Shown here piece after piece: positions 1 through 8,680 of a DNA stretch of 64,000 bases. The stretch comes from Chryseobacterium sp. (GTDB lineage: Bacteria; Bacteroidota; Bacteroidia; Flavobacteriales; Weeksellaceae): NCBI GenBank assembly GCA_031286615.1, contig JAITUA010000015.1, positions 186,001 to 250,000 of the forward strand. Direction: 5' to 3'. How positions within the stretch are numbered: the stretch's first letter is position 1; each line of letters opens with the position of its first letter. A program made the translations under genes and the position numbers. The notes below the pieces were generated by a model. It was not told where the DNA came from. It did no database searches and was given only the letters and a program-made list of their open reading frames with translations.

Positions 1-1775
1 CAGAAAGAAGTATTGTGGTAAAATTCAGATTGTTTAACGATGGATTAGGATTCCGATATGAATTTCCTCAGCAGAAGAATCTGAATTATTTCGTGATCAG
101 AGAAGAAGACTCTGAAATTGATTTCCCTACCGATATGAAGGCATGGTGGATGGTTGCAGATTATGACTCTCAGGAATATCAGTATCAGGAAACAAAAGTT
201 TCTGAAATTCCATCAAAATGGGATAAAGCATATGATGCCAACGCTTCCCAGTCATTGGTTAAAAATGCAGTTCAGTCTCCTTTAATGCTTAAAAAAGAAG
301 GAAAAGAACCATTGTATATCAATGTTGCTGAAGCTGCCGTATTAGATTATCCGGCTTCCCATCTGGAAGTAGATGCACAGAACTATAAGTTTAAAACGCA
401 TTTGACAGCTGACAGACAAGGAGCCAAAGGGTATATTCAAACTCCTTCGGTAACACCATGGAGAACAATTATTGTAGCTCCGAAAGCAGAGCAGGTAATG
501 GATTCTAAAATGATCTTTAACCTTAATGAGCCTACAAAATACACCGATACTTCTTACATTCACCCTACAAAATACATGGGAGTTTGGTGGGAAATGATCA
601 TCGGAAAATCACAATGGGCTTATTCTACAGCTGAAAATGTACACTTAGGTAAAACTGATTTTGCCAAATTGACTCCAAACGGAAAACACGCTGCAAACAA
701 TACAAAAGTTAAAGAATATATTGACTTTGCTGCAGAAAATGGTTTCCAGGGATTATTGATTGAAGGTTGGAATATTGGTTGGGAAGACTGGTTCGGACAC
801 TCTAAAGAATTCGTTTTCGATTTCATTACGCCTTACCCGGATTTTGATATCAAAATGTTGAATGAATATGCACATTCAAAAGGTATTAAACTGATTATGC
901 ACCATGAAACTTCAGGTTCAGCCACGAACTATGAAAGATGGGCTGATAAAGCATTCCAAACTATGAATAAGTATGGATATGACGCTGTGAAAACCGGATA
1001 TGTGGGAGATATCATTCCTAGAGGAGAACACCATTATTCTCAATGGACAATCAACCACTTCTATAGAATTGCAGAAAAAGCAAATGACTATAAAATCATG
1101 GTCAATTCTCATGAATCTGTAAGACCTACAGGAGAAAGCCGTACTTATCCAAACTACATCTCTGCAGAAGCAGCGCGTGGAACAGAATATGAAGCATTCG
1201 GAGGAAACAAACCCGATCACCAGACTGTTCTTCCGTTTACAAGATGGATGGGAGGTTCTATGGACTACACACCAGGAATTTTCCAGACAAAACTTGACTA
1301 TTACTTCCCTGGAGATAACCGTTTCGTAAAAACTACGCTGGTAAAACAGTTAGCCCTTTATGTAACAATGTATATGCCGCTTCAGATGGCTGCTGATCTA
1401 CCTGAAAACTACAAAAAACATATGGATGCATTCCAGTTTATCAAGGATGTAGTGGCAGATTGGGATGATACAAAGATTTTATCCGCAGAACCAGGAGATT
1501 ATGTGATCACAGCAAGAAAAGCAAAAGGAACTGAAAACTGGTTTGTAGGAGGTATTACTGATGAAAACAAACGTGAATACACCGTAGATTTCTCATTCCT
1601 GGATAAAGGAAAAAAATATGAAGCAACAATCTATGAAGATGGAAAAGATGCTGATTATATTGATAATCCTCAAAGCTATAATATCTACAAGAAAGAGATT
1701 ACAGCCAAGTCAAAAATTAATTTTAAAATGGTAAGAAGCGGCGGTTTCGCAATTTCTATTAAACCGGTAAAATAA
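1..1775 (+). CDS. Glycoside hydrolase family 97 (SusB-like alpha-glucosidase), 5'-truncated by the window
   Basis: Retains the C-terminal ~590 residues of a GH97 enzyme; family members are about 650-740 aa, and the frame runs open to the window edge, so the GTG at 15 is not a real start. It begins in the N-terminal beta-sandwich (FRLFNDGLGFRYEFP) and continues through the TIM barrel and C-terminal sheet domain. Counting from that GTG, HHE (296-298), SHES (365-368) and the glutamates near 391-393 fit the Glu-rich set of inverting, calcium-dependent SusB enzymes; this subtype is inferred. Role: periplasmic release of glucose from malto-oligosaccharides. The gene ends in a strong terminator, and a GH13 amylase and sugar MFS lie 1.2 kb downstream, suggesting one starch-use locus. 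The missing N-terminus hides any signal peptide. Confidence 0.93.
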   Translation, partial: ERSIVVKFRLFNDGLGFRYEFPQQKNLNYFVIREEDSEIDFPTDMKAWWMVADYDSQEYQYQETKVSEIPSKWDKAYDANASQSLVKNAVQSPLMLKKEGKEPLYINVAEAAVLDYPASHLEVDAQNYKFKTHLTADRQGAKGYIQTPSVTPWRTIIVAPKAEQVMDSKMIFNLNEPTKYTDTSYIHPTKYMGVWWEMIIGKSQWAYSTAENVHLGKTDFAKLTPNGKHAANNTKVKEYIDFAAENGFQGLLIEGWNIGWEDWFGHSKEFVFDFITPYPDFDIKMLNEYAHSKGIKLIMHHETSGSATNYERWADKAFQTMNKYGYDAVKTGYVGDIIPRGEHHYSQWTINHFYRIAEKANDYKIMVNSHESVRPTGESRTYPNYISAEAARGTEYEAFGGNKPDHQTVLPFTRWMGGSMDYTPGIFQTKLDYYFPGDNRFVKTTLVKQLALYVTMYMPLQMAADLPENYKKHMDAFQFIKDVVADWDDTKILSAEPGDYVITARKAKGTENWFVGGITDENKREYTVDFSFLDKGKKYEATIYEDGKDADYIDNPQSYNIYKKEITAKSKINFKMVRSGGFAISIKPVK

Positions 1776-1794
1776 TTTGAAGATACACTAAGGT

Positions 1795-1836
1795 GCCCCG
1801 GTACATCGGTTTTTCGATGTCCGGGGTATTTTTTTT
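1795..1836 (+). terminator. Bidirectional terminator after the GH97 gene
   Basis: GC-rich stem CCCCG-TACATCG / CGATGTCCGGGG (one bulged base) followed by a run of T. It sits between two converging genes and probably serves both. Confidence 0.85.
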
Positions 1837-2818
1837 ACTTATCCAGTGCCTCAGTATATTCATATTCTGCTTCTGGAACTGGCTCTTTTTTTACCGCAGA
1901 AGTCTTATTTTTTATTTTCTCAAGATATTCCTTTTGAAACTGCTTTACTGTTTTACCTGTACCGTCATGCCTCCATCCCGGAGAATTAAAGAGATATTGT
2001 ATGCGGTCTTTGAAGGAAAGTCCCGGCTGTCTGATATCTTTTCCTATTCTTCGCCATTCATAGAATAGAGTAGTTGCGGGATCTTTAGACTCCATCTTAG
2101 GATAGATGCCATATTTCACAGGAACCTCAGGATCCTCCTTTTCGAATGTTCCAAAAATCTTATCCCAGATAATGAGCCCCATTCCCATATTACGGTCCAG
2201 ATATTTGATATTACAAGCATGATGTACTCTATGATGAGAAGGAGTAACCAGAATATATTCTAAAAATCCCATGCTTTTAATAGATTGTGTATGAACAAAA
2301 GTGCCATAAATCTGGATCGCAGAATAGGCTACCAGAATATGCCATGGATGAAAACCCATAAATGCTAATGGAGAGAAAAACAAATACCTGTATAAAGGTT
2401 GAAATACAGGACTTCTGAATCCCGTACTGATGTTGAAATAATCAGAATTGTGATGGGTAATATGTACAGCCCAGAAAACACGTGAGTGATGATCTACATA
2501 ATGGTGAACATAATAAGCGAAATCCTGAGCAAGGAATACAGCGATCCAATACCAGATTCCCTCTTGCCAGTCGAAGATACGGTGATGATAAAAGAACATC
2601 ATGACAAACAAAGAGAAACCTTTCATGATGATATCTAATCCATAATTGAGCAAAGCAAAAAGAACATTGGTTGCTACATCTTTAGTCTCATAAATCTTCT
2701 CTTTATTGAAGTGGCTGTAGGCCATTTCTGCAAAAATAATTACAGCAAACACAGGAATAGTCCATGTGTACACAACATCTGGCCCCTCAGCTTCAAACAT
2801 ACTACTGAAATCAAACAT
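1835..2818 (-). CDS. Sterol desaturase / fatty acid hydroxylase superfamily membrane protein
   Basis: A 327-aa integral membrane protein with several hydrophobic segments. It carries the diiron histidine clusters of the fatty acid hydroxylase superfamily: HHYVDHH, HITHH and HRVHH. Enzymes of this type use a non-haem diiron centre to hydroxylate or desaturate lipids; the substrate cannot be told from sequence, and bacterial members more often act on fatty acids or carotenoids than on sterols. The C-terminal tail is charged (ends EAEYEYTEALDK) and probably cytoplasmic. ATG start at 2818, with a TATCTTTA box about 20 nt upstream. The gene is a single unit on the opposite strand inside the starch locus, with no obvious link to its neighbours. 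Confidence 0.85.
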   Translation of the reverse strand: MFDFSSMFEAEGPDVVYTWTIPVFAVIIFAEMAYSHFNKEKIYETKDVATNVLFALLNYGLDIIMKGFSLFVMMFFYHHRIFDWQEGIWYWIAVFLAQDFAYYVHHYVDHHSRVFWAVHITHHNSDYFNISTGFRSPVFQPLYRYLFFSPLAFMGFHPWHILVAYSAIQIYGTFVHTQSIKSMGFLEYILVTPSHHRVHHACNIKYLDRNMGMGLIIWDKIFGTFEKEDPEVPVKYGIYPKMESKDPATTLFYEWRRIGKDIRQPGLSFKDRIQYLFNSPGWRHDGTGKTVKQFQKEYLEKIKNKTSAVKKEPVPEAEYEYTEALDK

Positions 2819-3021
2819 TTTTTCTGTAAAACTAAAGATAAAAACGGGGATAAATTAACTTTTAGCATGAATTTTTTATGAAAAATTTAACTTTTATAGG
2901 GAAAAGTTAAAAAATGGATGCTGATTTTTGAATAATTATAGAGATCAGAGTGAAAAAAAAGAAGTATTCTATCATATTTTGAATGCCTATATGAAAATTA
3001 AATGCTAAATTGAACACTAAT

Positions 3022-4881
3022 ATGAAGACAATATTTGCAGCATTAGCCCTTTCAATAGCTTCTGCAGCCTTTTCCCAAAAAACGTTGGAAAGAATAGAGC
3101 CGGCTTTCTGGTGGAAAGGAATGAAAAACCCCGAACTTCAGATTCTTGTGTACGGAAAAGACGTTGCCTACAACGAGATTGCACTTTCGGATGGAATACA
3201 GATCAAAGACATCCGGAAAGTTGATAATCCGAATTACGTTTTTATTACCGTAAATACCAATGAAATAAACGTTCCGAAGTTTACTATTACCATTAAAAAA
3301 GGAAACAAGAACCTGAGTTCCTATGCATATGAACTGAAGCAAAGGAATCCGGGATCAGCCAACCGCGAATCTTTTACCTCAAAAGATGTCATGTATCTGA
3401 TCATGCCGGACCGCTTTGCCAATGGTAATGAAAAGAATGATTCTACACCGGAACTTACAGAAAAAGCAAATCGAAGCCTGCCTAATGGGAGACATGGCGG
3501 AGATCTCAGCGGTATCATCAACCACCTTGACTATATTCAGAATCTGGGAGCTACGGCAGTTTGGCTGACCCCGGTGAATGAAGACAATGAAAAAGTATAT
3601 TCTTATCATGGATATGCCCAGACAGATCTGTATAAAATTGATGGCCGATACGGAACAAATGAAGACTATAAAACTTTATCCAAAGAGCTGAACAAACGAA
3701 ATATGATGCTGGTGATGGATTATGTCACCAATCATTGGGGTGGTTCACACTGGATGATCAAAGACCTTCCTTCAAAAGACTGGATACATTGGTTTGACGA
3801 GGGGGAGAAAGGATTTAAACGCTCCAATTATAAAACGACAACACAATTCGATACCAATGCTTCCGATATTGATAAAAAATATGCGCTGGACGGATGGTTT
3901 GATACCACGATGCCGGATATTAACCAAAAAAATCCATTGGTTCTGAAATATCTGATTCAAAATGCAATCTGGTGGATAGAATATGCAGAATTGGGAGGAT
4001 TCCGTGTAGATACTTATCCTTACAACGATAAAGATGCCATGGCAAAATGGGCTAAAGCCATTACCAATGAATATCCGAAATTCAATATCGTAGGAGAAAC
4101 CTGGCTTTATACGGCGGCACAGATTGCAGCATGGCAGAAAAACTCCAAAATAGGCGCGATAGAAGGGTATAACTCCCATTTACCATCTGTAATGGATTTT
4201 ATGCTGTTTGAAAATATGCCTAAAGCTCTTAAAGAAAAAGAGGGCTGGGATAAAGGGATGATCAGAATTTATGATTCCTTTACCAGCGATTTCCTTTATC
4301 CGGATATCAATAATCTCCTGGTTTTCTTTGAAAATCACGATACAGAAAGATGGAATGAAATCTTTAATGCAAACCCTGATGCTTACAAAATAGGACTTGC
4401 TCTGATCTCAACAGTAAGAGGAATTCCACAGATCTATTACGGATCTGAAATAGGAATGAGAGGAGATAAGACGAAAGGAGGTGATGCCGATATCCGAAGA
4501 GATTTTCCCGGAGGCTGGAAGTCTGATGCTCAGAATGCCTTCAATCCATCTGCTCAGACTAAGGAACAGAAAGAATTTTTCCGGTTTACGCAGAAATTAT
4601 TAAACTGGAGAAAAGGAAAAGAGGTGATTCATAATGGGAAAACTAAAAATTTCGTTCCCCAGGATGGTGTTTTTGTATATTTCCGATACAATGAAAAAGA
4701 AAGTGTAATGGTAATCATCAACAATAATGAAAAAGATCAGACGTTAGACTTGAAAAGATTTACCGAATCACTTAATGGATTTACGAAAGGAAAAGAAGTA
4801 ATTTCAGGAAAAGAGATTTCATTACAAAACAGTATGAATATCCCTGCAAAAACACCACTCATCATTGAACTTGAAAAATAA
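3022..4881 (+). CDS. GH13 alpha-amylase family enzyme (neopullulanase/cyclomaltodextrinase-like), exported
   Basis: Start set at ATG 3022 rather than TTG 3010 because MKTIFAALALSIASAAFSQ is a clean signal peptide. An N-terminal cyclomaltodextrinase-type sheet domain (about 20-110) is followed by the GH13 barrel (about 120-520) and a small C-terminal sheet domain. Conserved regions are visible: DYVTNH (region I), GGFRVDT with the nucleophile Asp near 330, GETW with the acid/base Glu near 359, and ENHD near 437-440. Role: periplasmic or outer-membrane cleavage of malto-oligosaccharides or pullulan, as in SusA. It is followed after 9 nt by an NTF2-like gene and then a sugar transporter, so the three form one transcription unit. 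Confidence 0.93.
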   Translation: MKTIFAALALSIASAAFSQKTLERIEPAFWWKGMKNPELQILVYGKDVAYNEIALSDGIQIKDIRKVDNPNYVFITVNTNEINVPKFTITIKKGNKNLSSYAYELKQRNPGSANRESFTSKDVMYLIMPDRFANGNEKNDSTPELTEKANRSLPNGRHGGDLSGIINHLDYIQNLGATAVWLTPVNEDNEKVYSYHGYAQTDLYKIDGRYGTNEDYKTLSKELNKRNMMLVMDYVTNHWGGSHWMIKDLPSKDWIHWFDEGEKGFKRSNYKTTTQFDTNASDIDKKYALDGWFDTTMPDINQKNPLVLKYLIQNAIWWIEYAELGGFRVDTYPYNDKDAMAKWAKAITNEYPKFNIVGETWLYTAAQIAAWQKNSKIGAIEGYNSHLPSVMDFMLFENMPKALKEKEGWDKGMIRIYDSFTSDFLYPDINNLLVFFENHDTERWNEIFNANPDAYKIGLALISTVRGIPQIYYGSEIGMRGDKTKGGDADIRRDFPGGWKSDAQNAFNPSAQTKEQKEFFRFTQKLLNWRKGKEVIHNGKTKNFVPQDGVFVYFRYNEKESVMVIINNNEKDQTLDLKRFTESLNGFTKGKEVISGKEISLQNSMNIPAKTPLIIELEK

Positions 4882-4890
4882 TTAATACAT

Positions 4891-5409
4891 ATGAAAAAAC
4901 TAACGGCTGCTTATACCTTAATCCTTTTTCTAGTGGGATTTTCTTTATTCAGTGCTCAGTCAAAAAATACATTTGAGAAAGAAAAAACGGCAATCAGTAC
5001 GATGCTGGATGCATTCAACGTAGCTGCTGCAAAGGCAGATTACACAGAATATTTTAACTTCTTTGCGGATGAATCTACCTTCATCGGAACAGATGCTACC
5101 GAAATATGGAATAAAAAAGAATTCATGGTGTGGGCTAAACCTTATTTCGACAAAAAGAAAACCTGGAATTTTAAAGCCCTTAAAAGAAATATTTACTTCA
5201 GTAAAGATGGAAAACTGGCGTGGTTCGATGAACTATTGGATACTCAGATGAAAATATGCAGAGGTTCCGGAGTGGTAGAGAAAATCAATGGAAGCTGGAA
5301 GGTAAAACAATACGTTCTTTCTGTGACCGTTCCTAATGAGGTGGTAGATAAAGTGGTGGTAGAAAAAGCCCTTATTGAAGATGCATTAATCCAAAAACTG
5401 AAGTCATAA
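4891..5409 (+). CDS. Secreted SnoaL/NTF2-like protein
   Basis: A 172-aa protein with a signal peptide ending near SLFSAQ and then a single NTF2/SnoaL-like fold (about 28-145): alpha helices with AFNVAAAKADYTEYFNFFADE, the FIGTDATEIW strand, and a C-terminal sheet ending in WKVKQYVLSVTVP. This fold is used by small-molecule-binding and ketoester-isomerase-like proteins; no catalytic residues can be assigned. It sits between the GH13 enzyme and the sugar MFS, overlapping the transporter by one base (TAATG), so expression is probably coupled. A role in oligosaccharide binding or processing in the periplasm is only inferred from that position. Confidence 0.8.
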   Translation: MKKLTAAYTLILFLVGFSLFSAQSKNTFEKEKTAISTMLDAFNVAAAKADYTEYFNFFADESTFIGTDATEIWNKKEFMVWAKPYFDKKKTWNFKALKRNIYFSKDGKLAWFDELLDTQMKICRGSGVVEKINGSWKVKQYVLSVTVPNEVVDKVVVEKALIEDALIQKLKS

Positions 5410-6827
5410 TGGCAGAAATGGTGGGGAGATATAATTCGGGACCATTTGGACGAAGAAAAAAACCAGACTTATCCATGCTCCAGATTATTAACATGAGTAT
5501 GGGATTCCTTGGAATTCAAATGGCATTCGGGTTACAAAATGGAAATGCAAGCCGTATTCTGGGGAATTTAGGAGCTGATGTTCATCAATTATCCTGGTTC
5601 TGGCTCGTTGCTCCCGTTACAGGACTCATTGTTCAGCCTGTTATCGGGCATATGGGAGACAATACCTGGAGTCCGTTGGGAAGAAGAAAACCTTACTTTT
5701 TAATTGGAGCTGTTTTATGCGCTATAGGGCTGGTACTTCTTCCGAATGCTGCATCAGTTACCCAGATGTTTGCAGCCAATGCTCTTCTGTTAGCGGTAAT
5801 ATTTCTCGCAATGATGGACGCTTCGGTGAATATCGCAATGGAACCTTTCCGGGCTTTGGTAGGTGATATGCTCCCGAAACATCAGGGGACAATAGGATTT
5901 TCAGTGCAGACAATTCTGATTGGAATCGGGGCTGTATTGGGCTCTTATCTGCCGGATTGGTTAACGAAAATGGGAATTTCCAACGAAGCCCCGGCTGGAT
6001 TTGTAGCAGATAATGTGATTTACTCATTTTATATAGGAGCAGTATTGCTTATTATGTCAATTTTGTACACCATAATGACAACCAGAGAATATTCCCCGCA
6101 GGAGTTCGCTGAGTTTGAAGATGGAAAGGAAGTAGAACAACAGAAATCTAAGTTTTCAGATATTTTCAAAGACTTTGCAGCAATTCCTACCCAGATGAAA
6201 AAGTTGGGAATTGTTCAGTTCTTTTCATGGTTTGCGTTATTTACCATGTGGGTATTTACTACCAGTGCGCTGGCAACCCATCATTTTGGACTTTCACCGG
6301 AAGATACCCATTCCAAAGCGTTTAATGATGCGGGAGATCTTACCGGAAAACTTTTCGGAATGTATAATCTTTGGGCAATTCCGTTTGCATTTGTGTTGAC
6401 TCCTATTGCAAAACTGATTGGGAAAAAACAGACTCATGCTTTAGCCTTATTGTGTGGAGGATTGGGATTGGTTTCAATGTATTTTATTAAAGATGTCAAC
6501 AATTTATGGATCTCTATGATTGGTTTAGGGTTTGCCTGGGCGAGTATTTTGGCAATGCCTTACGCAATGCTTATTGAAGTCATTCCACAGAGAAAAATGG
6601 GGGTTTATATGGGGATTTTCAATTTCTTTATTGTGATTCCACAAATTATCAATGGATTGTTTGGAGGTCCGGTGGTAAGCGGCGTTTTCGGAAAACAAGC
6701 GATGGACTATGTTGTTGTTGGAGGTGTCTGTATGTTAATAGGAGCTTTAGTAACAATGATTTTTGTTAAATCTGAAGATGAAACCCCTAAGGAAATTGAA
6801 GAGGAAATCAAGCAGGTACATTTTTAA
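5409..6827 (+). CDS. MFS sugar transporter of the SLC45/sucrose-maltose type
   Basis: A 472-aa protein with about 12 transmembrane segments. The N-terminal half resembles plant sucrose and bacterial maltose H+ symporters: NMSMGFLGIQMAFGLQNGNASR in helix 1, and GHMGDNTWSPLGRRKPY in the loop 2-3 signature. A charged central loop (EFAEFEDGKEVEQQKSK) separates the two halves. Probable role: import of maltose or short malto-oligosaccharides made by the upstream glycosidases into the cytoplasm. The start ATG overlaps the preceding stop codon; an alternative ATG lies three codons on. The gene closes the transcription unit and is followed by a dispersed hairpin repeat instead of a standard terminator. 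Confidence 0.88.
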   Translation: MAEMVGRYNSGPFGRRKKPDLSMLQIINMSMGFLGIQMAFGLQNGNASRILGNLGADVHQLSWFWLVAPVTGLIVQPVIGHMGDNTWSPLGRRKPYFLIGAVLCAIGLVLLPNAASVTQMFAANALLLAVIFLAMMDASVNIAMEPFRALVGDMLPKHQGTIGFSVQTILIGIGAVLGSYLPDWLTKMGISNEAPAGFVADNVIYSFYIGAVLLIMSILYTIMTTREYSPQEFAEFEDGKEVEQQKSKFSDIFKDFAAIPTQMKKLGIVQFFSWFALFTMWVFTTSALATHHFGLSPEDTHSKAFNDAGDLTGKLFGMYNLWAIPFAFVLTPIAKLIGKKQTHALALLCGGLGLVSMYFIKDVNNLWISMIGLGFAWASILAMPYAMLIEVIPQRKMGVYMGIFNFFIVIPQIINGLFGGPVVSGVFGKQAMDYVVVGGVCMLIGALVTMIFVKSEDETPKEIEEEIKQVHF

Positions 6828-6850
6828 AAAATAAATAGATTAAATTCAAA

Positions 6851-6920
6851 ATATCAATAGGAGCGGGCTTTAGCCCGCTTTCTCTTTAAGCATTATCAAC
6901 TGGCTTTAGCCAAAACATAT
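6851..6920 (+). repeat. GGGCTTTAGCCC dispersed element, copy 1
   Basis: Starts ATATCAATAG, forms an 8-bp hairpin (AGCGGGCT / AGCCCGCT, tiny loop) followed by T-rich sequence, then a second short palindrome GGCTTTAGCC before AAAACATAT. The same layout recurs at 17876, 34146 and, on the other strand, 24500. It begins 24 nt after the MFS stop codon and could act as that gene's terminator. Confidence 0.8.
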
Positions 6921-7040
6921 ATTTATAACAAAGAGCAGAATTAATCTCCCGCAGATTTTACAAATGACACAGATGTTTGAACTTATTCATACAAAAGGTT
7001 CAATTCATTAAATCTTCAGAGAAAAGATATCCGACATAAA

Positions 7041-7115
7041 ATTTTATCGCAGATAAAATCCTTGCGCCTTAAAAACATAAAGAATATAAAAAAAAATAGT
7101 GTCTTAGCGTTTTCC
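7041..7115 (+). repeat. TTTTATCGCAGATAAAA dispersed element, copy A
   Basis: Begins with a palindrome (TTTTATC GCA GATAAAA), then TCCTTGCGCC, an A-rich stretch with CATAAAG and TATAAAA, and ends GTCTTAGCGTTTTC. A closely similar copy is at 28243-28315. The rest of the 406-nt spacer (6828-7233) holds only the preceding repeat, AT-rich sequence and the pirin promoter. Confidence 0.7.
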
Positions 7116-7205
7116 AACCTACCCGTCATTTTATTTCCTAAACTCTTTTGTTTCCATAAATCTCCTTTCTTACCCTACATCAACTTTTTTACACAACTCA
7201 TCCCG

Positions 7206-7213
7206 TACATTTG
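7206..7213 (+). promoter_or_regulatory. Promoter -7 box for the pirin gene
   Basis: TACATTTG matches the Bacteroidota -7 consensus TAnnTTTG. It is 20 nt before the ATG; no good -33 TTG is seen at the usual distance. Confidence 0.5.
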
Positions 7214-7233
7214 TATCATAAATAATCACAGAA

Positions 7234-7962
7234 ATGAAAACAGTATATCATAAAGCAGATTCAAGAGGTCATGCCAACCACGGATGGTTAAATTCTTACC
7301 ATACATTCAGTTTTGCCAACTATCAAAACAGAGACAGAACAAACTTTGGTGTTTTGAGAGTATTGAACGATGATACCGTTTCTCAGGGAATGGGTTTCGG
7401 AACACATCCACACAGAGATATGGAAATTATATCTATTCCTTTAGAAGGAGATCTTGAACACAAAGATTCAATGGGAACTACAGCAGTAATCAGAAAAGGA
7501 GAAATCCAGGTGATGAGTGCAGGAACAGGTGTAAAACATAGCGAGTACAATAAAAATAAAGATGAAGAGGTGAAATTCCTTCAGATCTGGGTTTTCCCAA
7601 GAGAACTGGATGTGGAACCAAGATATGACCAGAAAAGCATTAAAGAAGGTGAAAAAATCAATGGATTTCAGCAGATTTTATCTCCTGATAAAAATGATGA
7701 TGGAGTTTGGATCCATCAGGATGCATGGTTTAATCTTGCCAACTTTACAAAGGGAAACGGCAAAAATTATATGCTCAACAAAAAAGGAAACGGAGTCTAT
7801 GCATTTGTTTTAAAAGGTAGTGCAAAAATAGGAGACCGTGTTTTGAATGAAAGAGACGGATTGGGAATCTGGGATACCCAGAGTTTTAATATCGAAGCTG
7901 TAGAAGACACCGAAATATTATTAATGGAAGTCCCAATGGAACTGCCGTCTTATCTTAAATAA
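7234..7962 (+). CDS. Pirin family protein
   Basis: A 242-aa bicupin of typical pirin length. The N-terminal cupin shows the pirin metal-binding signature: HTFSFANY, then FGTHPHRDMEI with two histidines, followed by GTGVKHSE with the third His and the Glu ligand. The C-terminal cupin lacks clear metal ligands, as usual. Bacterial relatives such as YhhW have quercetin 2,3-dioxygenase activity in vitro, but the cellular role varies and is not established here. Only 37 nt separates it from the FMN reductase gene downstream; the pair is probably cotranscribed, hinting at a shared redox or quinone-stress role. Confidence 0.92.
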   Translation: MKTVYHKADSRGHANHGWLNSYHTFSFANYQNRDRTNFGVLRVLNDDTVSQGMGFGTHPHRDMEIISIPLEGDLEHKDSMGTTAVIRKGEIQVMSAGTGVKHSEYNKNKDEEVKFLQIWVFPRELDVEPRYDQKSIKEGEKINGFQQILSPDKNDDGVWIHQDAWFNLANFTKGNGKNYMLNKKGNGVYAFVLKGSAKIGDRVLNERDGLGIWDTQSFNIEAVEDTEILLMEVPMELPSYLK

Positions 7963-7999
7963 AAAACTAAATTTGTAATCTTAAAAATAAATCTCACCT

Positions 8000-8551
8000 A
8001 TGAAAATTTTAGCAATAGCAGGAAGTAACTCAGACGTTTCAATGAACAAGCAGTTGGTGGCATACGCGTCAACATTATTTGAAAATGCAGAAGTGGAAGT
8101 AGTAGATCTGAATCCTTTCGAAATGCCAATTTATAAGCATGAAAGAGAATTGGCTGGTGGTGTTCCTCAGGAAGCTCATGACTTTGCTGCCAAAATTGAT
8201 GGTGCCAATGTACTATTGGTGGCTCTGGCAGAACACAACGGAACCTATTCTACAGCATTCAAAAATGTGTTCGACTGGGTATCAAGAATCAAAGATAGAA
8301 CAGTTTGGAACGAAGTACCAATGCTATTGATGTCTACATCTCCGGGAGGTAGAGGTGGAGCAGGAGTTTTGGAAGCTGCATCAAAGCGTTTTCCTTTCCA
8401 CGGAGGAAATGTGGTGGAAACTTTTTCATTACCTTTCTTTAATGACAACTTTGATAAAGCAGCTCAGAAAATTTCTAACGAAGATAAAATCAGTGAGTTA
8501 AAAGAAAAAATCAAGAAGATTGCGGCTATTGAAACCATCCTTGAAAAATAG
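8000..8551 (+). CDS. NADPH-dependent FMN reductase family protein
   Basis: A 183-aa flavodoxin-like fold protein. The FMN phosphate-binding loop is AGSNSDVSMN near residues 7-16; the later loops VALAEHNGTYSTAFKNVFDW and STSPGGRGG are the flavin-contacting segments of the NAD(P)H-dependent FMN reductase/chromate-quinone reductase family. Expected activity is two-electron reduction of FMN, quinones or similar acceptors with NAD(P)H in the cytoplasm. No export signal. Downstream partner of the pirin gene with no terminator between them. Confidence 0.9.
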   Translation: MKILAIAGSNSDVSMNKQLVAYASTLFENAEVEVVDLNPFEMPIYKHERELAGGVPQEAHDFAAKIDGANVLLVALAEHNGTYSTAFKNVFDWVSRIKDRTVWNEVPMLLMSTSPGGRGGAGVLEAASKRFPFHGGNVVETFSLPFFNDNFDKAAQKISNEDKISELKEKIKKIAAIETILEK

Positions 8552-8553
8552 AA

Positions 8554-8585
8554 TTTGAATATTCATTTAAAATTACTATTTTTGC
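8554..8585 (+). promoter_or_regulatory. Strong promoter for a short transcript before purM
   Basis: TTTG (8554-8557), a 19-nt spacer, and TATTTTTGC (8577-8585) match the Bacteroidota -33/-7 pair very well. Transcription would begin near 8590, and a strong terminator follows at 8681-8712, defining a unit of roughly 120 nt. Confidence 0.65.
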
Positions 8586-8598
8586 AAAAAGAAAAGAG

Positions 8599-8673
8599 AT
8601 GAAAATTCAGACCTCCTATAAACAATGTTTTTCTCATAAAGGGAAAATTGTGGGCTCTGAAATTCTGAGATAA
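8599..8673 (+). CDS. Possible 24-residue peptide, or a small non-coding RNA
   Basis: A 25-codon ORF (begins MKIQTSYKQC, ends GSEILR) lies wholly inside the short unit defined by the 8554 promoter and the 8681 terminator. A purine-rich stretch (AAAGAAAAGAG) directly before the ATG could act as a ribosome binding site. The peptide is basic, has no membrane segment, and is not recognised. The unit could equally be a small RNA; its proximity to purM (168 nt) may be fortuitous. Coding status is uncertain. Confidence 0.35.
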   Translation: MKIQTSYKQCFSHKGKIVGSEILR

Positions 8674-8680
8674 AATAACG

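Noticed and set aside
2878-2910. Ten-codon ORF MKNLTFIGKS resembling the start of bacteriocin-like leaders
   Set aside because: Too short, no core peptide, no terminator, and it overlaps a TTAACTTTT/AAAAGTTAA palindrome that explains the sequence as well.
3772-4179. 135-aa minus-strand ORF
   Set aside because: Lies antisense within the GH13 gene, with no family resemblance or promoter.
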